Of a stretch of 64,000 nt of DNA, positions 1-11,877 are shown one piece after another. The notes beneath the pieces are model-generated. The model did no database searches and was not told where the DNA came from. It saw only the letters and a program-made list of their open reading frames with translations. Every line of letters starts with the position of its first letter. The stretch's first letter is position 1. Source of the stretch: Pyxicephalus adspersus (lineage: Eukaryota; Chordata; Amphibia; Anura; Pyxicephalidae); NCBI RefSeq assembly GCF_032062135.1, contig NC_092863.1:12268930-12332929 (forward strand), in the 5' to 3' direction. The position numbers and the translations under genes were made by a program.

Positions 1-267
1 AGTCCAAAAGGAAATCTTATCTATTATTTGATTGAATCACAGGGAGAAATGCAATGCTGTCCCTGTAGGTGTCTTCCTATAATACCAAGTGAGAGGCAGA
101 GAACAGAGAGGTGGGTGGTGTTGGGGAAGGAGAAGTAGTGAAAAACCCTGCCAGCACAGTGAAGTCTCCATTTGACAAGAAGGGACATTGATTTTGTTTC
201 AAAAAGTCCTACAGTATATGATGCAGGCTGTGGTGATCAATGACAAAGTAGAAAAATCCATGATTTG
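1..267. other. Unique non-coding sequence
   Basis: No open frame with protein character and no recognisable repeat was seen here. The stretch ends where the first MITE copy begins. Confidence 0.4.
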
Positions 268-670
268 GCATGGAAATTTATTTTAGATTGTAGGCTATAA
301 TTCACCAAATTACTCAATAATTACTTAAAATTCACCTAATTACCGCATAACTCACCGAAATATGTCCAAAATTTTATAAGTTTAATAAAAAAATTTTTTA
401 TTAAAACATAAAAAAAAACTTTAAAAAAAAAATAGTGTATATTGTAATTTAATTGTACAGTAGATTATATAATATATATATAATACAATTATTTAAAGAT
501 TTCTTTGTATTGAGTTCAATACAAAAAGTTATTTGAATTTCCCGCCTCCGGCACCGACGCATGCAGCGACGTCACCGGGAAACCCCGGACATCGCGACTG
601 CACTCGCCGGGAGAAGACAGAAGAGGACAGACGTGTCTGGAGGAGCTGCGGGGACCGGTTGAGTATATTC
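268..670 (+). mobile_element. TTAA-MITE family A, copy 1 (ends lost)
   Basis: The copy shares blocks in the same order with 2085-2514, 3690-4279 and 34376-35215. These are a left block (GAAATTTATTTTA, then GTAGGCTATAATTC shared with the copy at 34376), an A/T-rich middle with TATATA runs, a TTTGTATTGAGTTCAATACA palindrome near 503-522, and a GC-rich core containing GACGTCACCGGGAA near 570. The diagnostic terminal repeats are not visible at either end, so the limits are approximate. It has no coding capacity. Classification rests on the better preserved copy at 3690-4279. Confidence 0.6.
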
Positions 671-675
671 TTTCA

Positions 676-720
676 ATTGTAATCCGATTGTCATACAATG
701 TATGACAATCGGATTGCAAT
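676..720. repeat. Near-perfect 21-bp inverted repeat
   Basis: The left arm (676-696) and right arm (700-720) are reverse complements at 20 of 21 positions and are separated by the 3-nt loop AAT. The core ATCCGATTGTCATAC and its complement are exact. It directly follows the GC-rich core of the family A MITE and may belong to a variant 3' part of that element. Confidence 0.85.
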
Positions 721-1052
721 ATAATGTTTGTTTACCCACCTGAGAAAAGTTCGGACACACACACAGTTAAGAAATGAGGGTAATATTTAATTGTCAAGCT
801 GTAAATTCATAGTAAATCTGTGTAATTGTTCTTGTATTGCCCAGTTTTGCTATATGACAAAAATAATAAGTTAGAGGTTTTATTATAATGTTTTTAGCTG
901 CTAACCTTATTTAGATAACTGTGCTGAGCATCTAATTATCTTGCAGGCAAAGAAAAGGAAACAGACTAAATGTTTTGGTTTCCCTGCAGCATTTTTAACA
1001 TTTTATTTTCTGGTAGTTTTGTTAACTCCCATCACAATACATGCAGATTTGG
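721..1052. other. Unique non-coding sequence
   Basis: A/T-rich sequence between two MITEs. No coding or structural signal was seen. Confidence 0.4.
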
Positions 1053-1582
1053 TTAAAGCGGACCTAAACTTTAAATTTTTACTTTACATAAAAGGATAAA
1101 CAACTGCTTTATATAAAGTAAAAATTGCCTTCTTTTTTCTTTTGAAAGCAACAACCTTTTTAAAAAAAAGTGTAGCACCTGCCCTTTTTGTCTTGATCGA
1201 TGCAGTGATACAGATAGAATGGATGCGCAGGGCCTCCTGGGACACCAACGTCACGCATCCTGGCTGCTCCTTCAGTGCCTGCCTGTTCTCGGGCATGCAC
1301 TGAAGAAGTCTTTTCTTTCATAGAAGAAAACATGCATGGGTAGTGAGATCTGCATTTTTTTTCCATATATGTTACCCGATCTCACACCTGTGCAGTGCAA
1401 GATTGGGTGACGTACCAGGAAGGAAGAAGACCAAAAAAGATGACAGCACTCGGTGCTTCCTCCATGCTTGGCCAATGGAGGACGGGACGACATGAGCCTG
1501 GATTGAGGAAACTTCCGGGTGAATCAACGGATCTGTGGGATTAAAGGCAAGTGTGATTTTTTTATTTTTAGTTCCGTTTTAA
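1053..1582. mobile_element. TTAA-flanked MITE, family B
   Basis: A TTAA at 1053-1056 is followed by AGCGGACCTAAAC. At the other end, the reverse complement reads TTAA (1579-1582) then AACGGAACTAAA. This gives inverted ends of about 12 bp with two mismatches inside TTAA target duplications, the signature of piggyBac-type transposition. The roughly 520-bp interior has only short frames and no transposase. Similar ends occur at 4416-4685 and 8386-8723. It is non-autonomous; assignment to piggyBac is inferred from the TTAA. Confidence 0.6.
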
Positions 1583-2084
1583 GGGGCTTGGCCAGAATAT
1601 GATCATCATACATATGGGGGATTAATTTCATGGCACAGTTTAAAATGACTTTATAGCTCAAACCTCAAAAATATGGCCCACAAAAATAGCATGTTGCTAA
1701 AATCAGTGATTTCTAAAGTAGGTTATGCATGGCCTGATGCATACCATCTACCTATTCTATCTTGTGCCATGTTACTCTTATTCAAGTTGACTTGCTGGTC
1801 TCAATGTAAAAAAGGTATATATTTTCCTCAAAAGACATTCAGGCTGGAAGGGGCTAAAAGGGTCAGTATGTATATTCTGCATAACTCCACCAAAAACTCC
1901 TGCATAAAGGAACAGAAAAACTAAAACCATTCTATTAGAAGTTTGGGCCCAGGTGAATGTACCTAGGGGGAAAAGATAGAAATACAATACATAAATTATT
2001 CCACTATTATTGAACAAAGATCAACAGACTGCAAAGGTAATAAAAAAAAAACCTAGTAAATTGAATGGCCAGGCAGGGCAGAAG
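1583..2084. other. Unique non-coding sequence
   Basis: Short overlapping frames on both strands (for example 1673-1924) show no domain or compositional bias and are taken as chance. No repeat was recognised. Confidence 0.4.
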
Positions 2085-2107
2085 TTTGTAATCTATTACA
2101 ATTTATT

Positions 2108-2171
<64 letters not shown>

Positions 2172-2514
2172 ATATATATAAATATATATATAATAAACTC
2201 AAAACAGCTATTTTGTAGTGAATCCAATTAAAAAATTTTAGAATTTCCTGCCGATCCTCTCGCACCGACGCATGCAACAGCGTCACCGGGAAATCCCGGA
2301 GATCATCTCTGCAGTTCCCAGCTGAAGATCGGAGGAGGAGGACAAGTGCCCAGGACCTGCAGGTACAAGCAGGAGGCCGGGGGACGCCGACGAAACAAGG
2401 TAAGTGGATTTTTTTTTAAAGTTTAAAGTGACCCCGACCGCGACTCAGGATTACCGCTTTTTGCATGGAAAATCCACCCCGAGACACACTTAGGATTACT
2501 GCTAGGGGGGTTAT
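2085..2514 (+). mobile_element. TTAA-MITE family A, copy 2, with (AT)n expansion
   Basis: A long TA microsatellite (about 2110-2190) replaces the A/T-rich middle. It is followed by the family core, including CACCGACGCATGCA and GCGTCACCGGGAA, a donor-like CAAGGTAAGTG near 2396-2406, and a right end with GACTCAGGATTACCGC and GCTAGGGGGGTTAT. The right TTAA has decayed to TTAT (2511-2514). The left end is not recognisable. Confidence 0.6.
2110..2193. repeat. (TA)n microsatellite
   Basis: An almost pure TA dinucleotide run, interrupted only by a few AA or TT steps. It lies inside the second copy of the TTAA MITE. Confidence 0.95.
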
Positions 2515-3689
2515 TGACAAAGACCAACTCTGCAGTTGTTCCTTTTAGCATATCAAAGCACAGCTTGCTCCAGGAGTTAATGAATGTCTAGGTTCCATAA
2601 AGTTTATTTATTTATTTTTTTTGCTTTGTTTGTGATTAGCTCACAGTGAGGATTTTATACAGTAACTGACACCACATTGCCAAATAATATGTTGCAACGA
2701 ACATCTGTCCTAATTGCATTTATTAAAATAATGTACCTGTTCCGACTTACATACAAATTCAACATAAGAAAAACAAACCTACAGTCCCTATCTCGTATGT
2801 AACCCAGGGAATACCTGTATACACAAAAATGTGTCACTAACTGCATTCAGAAAATACCCTGTTTGAAAAAATGAAACCCTGTATAAATAAAAAAGTAAAA
2901 CTGAAAAAAGTTAACATAAGAGACAAACTGAAAAAAGAACTAAAATTCAATAATGTCCTATCTCAACAGATTAAAATCTATTTTGTAAAATGTCACAGAT
3001 TGTATAAATCAAACTCTATCGAAAATATACTCAAACTCTAAAGTGGCATTACAGAGACATTACTGAAATAACAAGGTGTTAAATATTTTGAAAAGTCAGC
3101 AGTGATGGCTTTGCATTTATCTAACCCAATCATTCTTGCAGGAGAAGCTTACTCCAAGCAGGATTAACTCTCATCCGCCCTAATTTTTTGTAGCTTAGTT
3201 TTCTTTTCCAATTTTTTCTTCATTTTTTTTTTCCAAATTAAGCCCTAAATTTGCCCACTCTGAATTCTGGCAGAATAAGACTGAGCTAATAAAAGTTTAA
3301 AGACAGGTCACCCTGAGAGCAGGATGCTTTTAGTTTTCAATTTCCCCAGTGGATTAATGCATCTTTAGAGTCTACAATAGTTTATGAGAGGAAATGGGGA
3401 ACGGGGGCCCACAGTCCAAAATCAGAACCTGTATTTGTGTTTCCATAGATACGTACAATTGTGCAAGACTTTACTCTTAGTGCTTTCTCTATAGTTTTAA
3501 TGATTCTTTAGCCATCAGTACTGCTAATGTTGATTCTTTAAAATTATTTATATTGCTAGCATCTAAAAAAACAAAAAACTGCCTTTTACCCCATTTGTCC
3601 TGTTATTTTTGCTGTCAATCTAAAAGAATTTGTAAGCTAAACACCCCTTAAAATCCATCTCCCAAACTGAGAGCAAAATTGTCAGTACT
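2515..3689. other. Unique non-coding sequence
   Basis: A/T-rich sequence with homopolymer runs. No gene, terminal repeat or known repeat was recognised. Confidence 0.4.
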
Positions 3690-4279
3690 TTAACCTCCCT
3701 AGCGGTTCATCTCTTTCCGGTTTTATATGTCTAAAAGCGGTACATTGTTTTTCATGAAAATTTATTTTACAGTATAATATAATAGTATGAGTATAATAAA
3801 GTTTGAAACACAAAATCATGTAAAAATAATAAATTGAATAAATTAAAAAATCTATATATTTAAAAAAAAAAAAATAATTAAAAATACATATTATACTCAT
3901 ACTAATATATATACTGTAAAATAAATGTTCTTGAAAACAATGTACTGCTTTAACACATATAAATCCCAATGTATTGCATTCAATACAGTTATTTTGTATT
4001 GAATGCAATACAAATGGATTTTTGAATCTCCCGCCTCGCCCCGCCGTACACACACACCGACGTCACCGGGAACTTCCCGGTCACTCATTGGATGCAGAAG
4101 CCGGCCGGAAGAAGAGAGAAGACGGAGATCGCGGCGATGGATGCCGGCGGATCAGGTAAGCACTCTATTTACTATTACCTCCCATAGGATTACCTACCCC
4201 AAATGTGACTCAGGGTTACCGCTTTTAGCAACTTTTTCCTACCCTGAGTCACACTCGGGGTTACCTCTAGGGTGGTTAA
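3690..4279 (+). mobile_element. TTAA-MITE family A, best preserved copy
   Basis: TTAA duplications lie at 3690-3693 and 4276-4279. The inner ends are CCTCCCTAGCGGT on the left and CCACCCTAGAGGT on the right (reverse complement). A subterminal motif CTAAAAGCGGTA occurs near both ends in inverted orientation (about 3731-3742 and near 4220). The middle has a perfect 16-bp palindrome pair GTATTGCATTCAATAC / GTATTGAATGCAATAC (3971-4012). The GC core contains ACCGACGTCACCGGGAA (about 4057-4073) and a donor-like CAGGTAAGCAC (about 4152-4162). There is no transposase, so a piggyBac-type enzyme is the inferred helper. Confidence 0.8.
4057..4073. promoter_or_regulatory. CRE-like site in MITE core
   Basis: CGACGTCACCGGG contains GACGTCA, a close match to the CREB/ATF site. 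It is kept in the copies near 568 and 35159 and partly kept near 2280 (GCGTCACCGGG). Retention across copies reflects shared ancestry, so regulatory activity is only an inference. Confidence 0.3.
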
Positions 4280-4415
4280 GCTAATCAAGGTTTTATATCT
4301 TTGAATGTTTTATCTGTTGCTCCTTCATTTTTCACTTGGCAAACTGGAAGTTTTTACTACAGGAAAAGTGAGGCCATTGAACTGGCTGTGCTAACAGAGA
4401 ATTCTAAATAAACAA

Positions 4416-4685
4416 TTAAAGCAAAACTAAATTCACCATGTCCTTATGAGGGCACTGACATCTTCGCCTGGTCTACTTCCAGGTTTAGGACTTTTGCCAT
4501 CTTGAACCAATAGGCCAGAATGGGGCATGTCTTGCACATGGGCCTTGAAGCGTATAATTTCCAACACCCAATCGCTACCTTCTACTGAATGTATACTAAA
4601 CATTCACTGCTCTGTATACATTCACCAGATGATTGTGAACAGACCGGTAAATGTGTTGCAGAAGGAACAGGTAATTCGGCTTTAA
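4416..4685. mobile_element. TTAA-flanked MITE, family B-like
   Basis: TTAA lies at 4416-4419 and 4682-4685. The ends read TTAAAGCAAAACTAAA (left) and TTAAAGCCGAATTACC (right, reverse complement), imperfect inverted repeats related to those at 1053-1582. The interior is about 260 bp and non-coding. Confidence 0.5.
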
Positions 4686-6884
4686 AAGTAAAAGTTTAAA
4701 AGCATAAAGGATAGCATAAAAATCTGTATCTTGCAGAAATTGGCAGCCTTAATGTTAAAGAAGGGATAGATGTTAAATCCAGGTGAGGTGTGCTTCTGGT
4801 ATTTATTCTAGACCTGCACAGTAAATTGAAGTGAAACTTTGCCTTTATTACAGCAAGTTCCTCTACAAAGACTACTACTACTACTTTCTTTTTATGAAAG
4901 GTTTCTAGTCTTGTACCTTCTCCAGGCTCCTCTGGCAGTCTGTAGTGGGTGGTCTGCTTGGTCCCTTCCACAGCTCTTCTCTGCTACTTTTGTGATCATT
5001 TAGACATATATTTAAATAAAAGTTTTTTTGAACAGAGTTCAGCTAATTATTTTGACTGAAAAGTCAGCCCAGTGGAAAAATGTGCTATTCCCATGATCTC
5101 TAAAAGAGGGATTAATGGAGAAGGCCACTAATCCAATCTGACTGGGGAGAAAAACCTTAATAATGTGAAGAGAAAAAAATTAAATTGTGTTGTTTGCAAG
5201 AGTTTCAACATGTCATTAATCATCACTCCCTGCTGAGGCCTGACTTGGAGAGATATATCACCTGCCACAAGCTAACCTCTTTTTTTTTTTTATTTTCGCC
5301 AAACATATATCTAGCATTTCCCCTGCAGGTTTGAGATATTGGGTTTGAGTTGTTCAATTATTTAGGAAAAAAAAAGTTAAATCTAAAAAAGTGCTAAAGT
5401 GTTTTATTTAGAATTTGAAAATAAATGTCATCTCAGAAACTGGTCTGGATCCAAAGTGCACTAAAAAATCTGCCTATTGAGTTAACTGGAGGTATAATTT
5501 AAAGAATTAGCTATATTCTTCTGATGTCTGGAATCTCTAAAGCAAATGCCCATTCTGCTGCTGCTTACAGAATTCGGAATCCAGAACATCTTGACAGCCG
5601 CACTGAAAGAATCCTGCCAATCAATTATTAGCAGCTTCAAGATGTCAGAAGTCATGAAAATCACAATCAGAATAGAATGTACAAAATTTCTGTGTTTTCC
5701 ATTTCTCCTCTGATTAACATTACCAAAATTTTCCTTTGTTTTTTTTATTTTTGTGAAAGTGTAAAAATACTTTAGTGTCAATAAGAATAAATGCCAACCA
5801 GAATTTGTTAGACCAGCATCAGTGGGGCAAAAGTTCAACACCAAGAAAGATTATGGCATTACCAATTCCTGGAAGCAGGAAGCTTTTACAAAAAAAAAAT
5901 TATTAATTTGTCACTTCAACAACATATTTAATGACGATAGGTAAATTATAATACACACTTACCTTAAAATAAACCCTAAATGTATCATGTGTTAGTGGAA
6001 TTAAAGTTCATCTTTAAAAGTTTGCAACCAGACTGCGCTTCATTGCAGAAAGGGACAGGCAACAAATTCTGATTTAAATGAAAAACACATTTTGTGGTTT
6101 TGTGGTCTATTGGTCATATTTTACACTTTCTAAAGCAAAGTTACCATACAGGAAGGTGTTTTACTTTAAACTGTTTTAGCAGAACAATCTTTTAAAAAGA
6201 GAGCAGTGGTTATACAGAACCAAAAACTTTTTTCTTACTTGTTAAAATTTGTTAAAATTTCTGCCATTGGATTCAAATATCCAGTCTAACCTAATAACGG
6301 ACTACAGGTACTGCAGTGCCTTAGTTTTACTAGTCCTGCCTAATGCATCTCTTATTTCTACATTACATACAGACTGCACAATTATAGGAAATCTCAATTC
6401 TTTCAAAGCAGCAGTAGACAGCCTTGAAATAAACTACTTCCAAGCTTTTAATCAAGACAGATATTTTAAAGCTGAACTATGAACTATGCAAATATTGTCT
6501 TAATACAAAAAGCGTTGGTGTTCTTCCTTGAATGCTGGTGCTTTGGGTATTTCTTTCACATCTGGGCAGTAAACCAGCAGAAAAGCACAGATGCAAAAAT
6601 GCAGGAGCTGCTTTTAAGACTGGTCACTGTTGTCCTTTATCCAAGTGAAGTGTGGCCAGCCTTGCTTCCCATCACAGTGATAAGTGACAGTGCACCAAGA
6701 TATTGTTTGAGATTGCAAGGACATTTGATGCACACAAAGTGGATTAATATGCTTTTTGGTTTATGATGAACATATTTAAATTTTTTGGTGCTTTGAGTTC
6801 AGCTGAAAATGGAAATGTCCATTTTCTACATTCAATATACATTCAGGTTCTAAAGTATCAAGAATGACATCTGATGAGATTCTA
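4686..6884. other. Unique non-coding sequence with a possible MITE remnant near 5998-6075
   Basis: Only chance frames were seen. Near 6040-6065 the sequence TTGCAGAAAGGGACAGGCAA matches a motif also found around 8430-8455 and 13470-13490, so a decayed MITE may lie here. Nothing else was recognised. Confidence 0.35.
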
Positions 6885-7124
6885 ATGTTTAAAGTGGACC
6901 TTTAGTCTCTCTGCTTACTTGCCTGTTCTGGCATGTAACCACCTACATCCAGGTGAATAGCTATCAAATTTAGGATAGAAAGTAGAGAAAAATGTATTCT
7001 GGGATAGTTGAGTGATGGAGCTCAACCCACCACACTGTTTACTGCAGCCTCAAGACCGTCTGTATGAACAAGCCCTCTGCTGACTAAAGGAAAGTAGGGA
7101 GTAGGTTGGCAGGATCAAGTAAAT

Positions 7125-7345
7125 AGCACTGCGCTCGGAGAGGAGTAGTTGGGTGGTCATGTGTTCAGAAATGAGCTAAAAGGAGGAGGGCATAGTCATG
7201 TGATCAGCACTGCGCTCAGAGAGGAGGAGGAGTTGGGTACAGTCATGTGTTCAGAAATGAGCTAAAAGGAGGAGGGCATAGTCATGTGATCAGCACTGCG
7301 CTCAGAGAGGAGGAGGAGTTGGGTGGAGTCATGTGATCAGCTCTG
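7125..7345 (+). repeat. Tandem repeat, three units of about 81-86 bp
   Basis: The unit start AGCACTGCGCTC recurs at about 7125, 7206 and 7292. Each unit continues with GAGAGGAG, AGTTGGGT and CATGTGTTCAGAAATGAGC or a close variant. Units two and three share long identical runs, so the expansion looks recent compared with the neighbouring sequence. It is non-coding. Confidence 0.85.
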
Positions 7346-8385
7346 TGAAGATATATGCTAATGAGAGTAACAGGGTAAAGGTTTAAGTATTGTACCACTC
7401 TTACCCTTTGCAATTCAGCCAACAGTAATGGCTGCTTTGACAAAGGAAAATCAGAGGGGAGAATACTTCAGAGAGGGGGGTGATTATCATCCTGGTAAAG
7501 GTAAATGTAGCTAAAAGGCATTTGGGGAGAGCAAGATCGTTTATGTTTATTTCAGCAAGAGCATGCTGGGGCCTCTTCAACTATTAAATGCTCTTTCATC
7601 AGTTCTTAGCATTTTATCACCTTTATATCTGTTTACCGCTGTCTTTTTCCAAAGTGTCACCTAATTAAACTCAATCAGCTGCACAAATAGAAGTATAATT
7701 GGTTGCATGTACATTGTTTTTTACCTTGTTAATAACGTTAACAAGTCATTTATGTTATATGGTTCACAGCTCCTTAATACTCCGCTTTGCAAGAAGACAC
7801 AGAATTTTAAAGAATCTACAAATGGGTGAATACATTACAAATGGAGCAGAAAGAAAAGCAGTGTTAGCTAAGGGACCCACATAAAAGGACCATAGAAAAG
7901 CAGTATATTATTTATTTACCCTTTCAACTTTGTGAAGTCCCTGTAGCTAAGGAAAAGTTACAGCCGATCTACAAAAACTTTGAAAAGACCCCTAAAACTA
8001 CAGTCCATCCCTCACTAAAAGTTTGAACCCCTGCAATGCCTGTGATGGGTGTAATGGTGGCTGCTCTCCAAGGCAACTACTCTCCAATAAACACTGCATG
8101 GACAGTATAAAAAAAATGTTTATTCATCATTATTGTATATTTTTCTACAAATTTGATCAAGGAAATGAAGAGAGTAAAACATTTCATACCTATATTTACC
8201 CTTGAAAGTGGAAGTTCACTGTCAGTGCTCAGGGTTTTGACTTTATACCTTTCATTCACTCACAAAGGATATAATTCCAGTTCGTGTACATCTACCACTT
8301 TGTGGACTGGTTTTATTACTTTAGTTAAAGTAGCAGCAACATCATCATCATTGTGCTACACATAACCTGTTCAGAGGAGAGAGCT
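7346..8385. other. Unique non-coding sequence
   Basis: Only short open frames without domain character are present. No repeat was recognised. Confidence 0.4.
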
Positions 8386-8723
8386 TTAAAGTGCAAATAA
8401 AGTTCTACTGATTTTTGAACAGGAATGACTTTATTGCAAAAAAGGACAGGCAATGTCTAAGTATTCTTACCTGGCTGAATGGCACTCCGTGCCTAGCAGC
8501 ATATGTGCAGCCTAGAGTTGGCTGTCAGGATATCTGGCAATGCCGAGTTTGCATGCGATTGCCACAAATGAATGAACTTCAGCGCTCCTGAGTTACATTA
8601 TCCCAGCCTGGCCAATCAAGATGGCCGGAGATCACAAGAAAGAAAAGACGGAGGAGGGTAGCGGAGCCCTGTGACGGAAAGGGGACAGGTGAGTACAGTA
8701 GGGATTTATATTTCTGCTTTATA
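8386..8723. mobile_element. TTAA-type MITE, family B-like
   Basis: The left end is TTAAAGTGCAAATAAAG (from 8386). The right end as reverse complement reads TATAAAGCAGAAATATAAA, so its duplication has decayed. The interior has TTATTGCAAAAAAGGACAGG, AATCAAGATGGCCGGAGATC (about 8616-8635, with a YY1-like AAGATGGCCG) and a donor-like ACAGGTGAGTACAG near 8685. The copy near 21700-21980 shares ATGAACTTC and CAAATCAAGATGGCCG in the same order. Confidence 0.55.
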
Positions 8724-10009
8724 AAAGATCCAGCAGATCCAACCATTACAAAATGTCTACCAAATACTGCAGGGGACACATACAAGACCAGTCACCCTGT
8801 ACAAAGAGGGAGAACAAAAGTGACTGGTCTTTATTACAGGAAGCTCCTGAATAAAGGCAAATTTCATGCTGGAATACTACACAAATCTAAAAAGGATACA
8901 CAAAATTCAAGCAACTGATAATGCGAAAGTATCAGGTCCAGGTAAAGCAAAATACATTTAAGTTAAAGGTTACTCTAATCTGTGATAGGCTTGTACACTT
9001 TTGAATAAATATGTTTGTCGTCAATCAAATGTGTATACTACTATCCAGCATAAGAAAGGCAATGTTGCCTATGGAAGGTGACAATTACAGATTAGACAAG
9101 ATAAAAAAAAAAAACACCTTCAAGATAGCAACAAGTATTTGACTAGAAGACACTGATGTAGAACTGAAAGATATATCAATAAGTAGACAAAGCATAAGTT
9201 AAAGAAAATTTTAAATGAATGACATCAATTAGCTGAGAAATAAAGCAAAGACATTGGTAGGGAATTGAAAAACTATTAGCCTCAAATGAGAAAATGTATA
9301 ATCATCATCAATAAAGAGAAAAGTGATTTATTCAGTGTCTCTTCTTATACTATATAAATAATTGAGCAACGAACATAACTGAGGAAATTCATAAAGCATA
9401 CAATGATGGATATACAAAAGAGAATTCTTTTAAAAGGGACAACTTCTACAATAAATAAGTTTGAAGGACAAGTGACAAAACCAGTGATTGTATAGACAAA
9501 TAAATGGTATAATAAAGCAGGTTACCTAAAAACATATAATAAATAGGCTAACACAGGCCAATGAAAAGAGTGTTCAATAAACAGATATATGGTAACCATA
9601 GCCCTAAAAGAGGTGAATTTATCACACACAAGTATGTGAATACCATTGTGTTCAGAAATGTTTGGGCCATATTTACTTCTAGCACAAACTGCAGCCGGTG
9701 ACATTATTAGAAACAATAAAGAGCAAATCAGAAGCCAATGCTACACCATAGCTAGCACCTGCAAAAAGGAACAAATGATTGGTACACTCTACATGTTAGC
9801 ACAATGCTCTCACAATTTAAGGTGCGGTAATACCAAACAATTATGGCAGGTAATAATGCACCTAAAATTTGGAAGGCTTCCAAATATGCCGTCTAAACAT
9901 CACTATAAAACACAAGATATGTCCAGTAAAAAAAAAATGTTGCAATTAGGTAAATATAAACATGTGAAGAGCAGCGATAGCATTCCCAGAGCACAGCATT
10001 TGATTTAAT
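8724..10009. other. Unique non-coding sequence
   Basis: A/T-rich sequence with no TE signature. The 120-codon frame at 9646-10008 has no recognisable domain and ordinary composition, and is treated as chance. Confidence 0.4.
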
Positions 10010-10330
10010 GAAGGTATTACTGAATCAATTACTGCACAAATCCAGCCACCGAGCTGCAAAGAAAAATTTAAAAAAATGGAGCAGTCTCAATCCGTATTAA
10101 AGCAGATTAATGCTCCGTTCATTTATCTGTGAAAATGACAGCAGAATTTTTCTTCTTTGTTTCCCGGAGTGATAAATTCAATCAAGGCATTGCATGTGGC
10201 CAACCCTAACACTTATTACACCTCACACAGCTCAGATAAATGAGGCCAGAGCTGGGATCACAGTACACCGCTAACAAGATGTCTGCCAATCATGCAGTCA
10301 CCTTCGTTTGCATGCACCTGAAGACTTCTG
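10010..10330. other. Candidate conserved non-coding element
   Basis: Repeat-free, balanced-composition sequence with homeodomain-type ATTA/TAAT words (GCAGATTAATGCTCC, GATAAATTCAATCAAGGC) and no decay signature. This texture is typical of vertebrate conserved non-coding elements, but conservation cannot be seen from one sequence. Confidence 0.25.
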
Positions 10331-11335
10331 CAGGAAATTAAACTGAAGATATAAGATGGAGTGGTGGGGGTTATTACTTGCAACACAGAATATTCCATCA
10401 GATAAAAAAAAAATGTGTTCTTCATAGCCAGCCACCCGAAATAAAAACTCAAATCCTGTGTGATTATCTGATCATTGCCTCTTTCCTATATGCCTTACAT
10501 GAGATATCACCAGCCTAGTCTTTTAAATCTCTCCCCAACCCAGTCCCACATTTTAACTGGGAATAGAGGGGATTTATGTTAGCTGTAGTCATTATTTCCC
10601 AAAACGCAGTCATGGTAACAATAAATACAATTAACCATGAAAACTCCCATAGCAGTCAATTAGAAAATATCTTTCTCTGATGTGACTAAAGAAAACAGAA
10701 ATCTAATTGCTTGTTATGGGTTACTGCACAGTGCAAATCATGGTTTTGTGTGCATGACCGCTCTAGTATGCTACGTTTTATGACCCAACCTACAGTATAC
10801 ACATACAGTACAGGAAAATTAAATATGCCAATATTCTTGGATCACTAAATATTAGTCCCTGTCTGTTTTATATCCGGTAATGAGAAATACATGGTGTATA
10901 TAAGGCTTAAGGCCCAACACACCACCCATACCTAAGAATTTTAATCTTCTCTGTAATCAACAAATGCAACATTACAACAAAGTTAGTATAATGCATAGAA
11001 ATTAATATTCTTGTTCAATTTTTTTTTCTAGTCTAGAAATTGAAATGCTGTTATACAGCTAAAGGAGATGAGGTTTCTCAATAGGTCCTCAAATCAAAGC
11101 CGATAGAAAGGTTTTCATTTCAGCACATTGACAACCCCATTTTCTACATTTCCTAGTTGTCTTCGACAAGAAAATGTTTGTCTACATAGTGTTTTGGAAA
11201 GTGTGCGTCTGTGCTTGCTCCTAATCCAGTGACTGTGATGTTAGTGTAAGCTGCCGGCTTGAACCAATGTACTGGAATCGATCAGAATGGTTTCTGATCC
11301 TATGATCATCATGACTGTCAATCGTTGTGATCACA
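10331..11335. other. Unique non-coding sequence
   Basis: No gene or recognised repeat was found. Confidence 0.4.
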
Positions 11336-11573
11336 TACCCTGTTTCCCCTATGATAAGGCACTGTCTTATATTTTTTGAAATGCCAAAATATGCCCTAGG
11401 TCTTATTTTCAGGGGGAGCACTGCAGCCAGCATCGAGGAGTCACACAGAGGCACACAGTATCAGGTATCGGAGGATGTCTTATTTGCAGGGGGTGCTTTA
11501 TTTTATTTGTTTTAGCAAAAATCGGGGGGTGGCTTTTTTGATGGGGATGCCTTATCATCGGGGAAACACGGTA
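11336..11573. mobile_element. TA-flanked MITE
   Basis: The left end TACCCTGTTTCCCCTATGAT and the right end (reverse complement) TACCGTGTTTCCCCGATGAT form a strong terminal inverted repeat of about 25 bp bounded by TA. The interior repeats GTCTTATTT-type words and GGGGGTGGC. TA duplication and end type suggest a Tc1/mariner-mobilised non-autonomous element. A longer relative lies nested at 34557-35018. Confidence 0.8.
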
Positions 11574-11877
11574 ACAGTGTTCAGCCATTTTAGCTGGGCG
11601 CACCACCCTGGTGACCATGTGGCTGTTTTTGGGTGGTTACTGAAAAATTGGGTCACAATACAGGGGTTGCCACTCGCCTAAAATTTCTTACCAACTGGCT
11701 TAAAAAATTTCAATCCTAAACACTGCATAAGGTTTCTTCGCAAACTTGCAAGCTTCGTAGACTGGGGCTGTCACTGTAATAATTTAAAATGTACCAAATA
11801 ATAAGTCTTATATGTCTTTAAAAACACTTTTAGGTAGGTAAATTACTCATACCATCATTGTCAAGATAAATGACACC

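Noticed and set aside
3682..4053. 123-codon minus-strand frame
   Set aside because: It lies within a non-autonomous MITE and consists largely of A/T-rich low-complexity codons.
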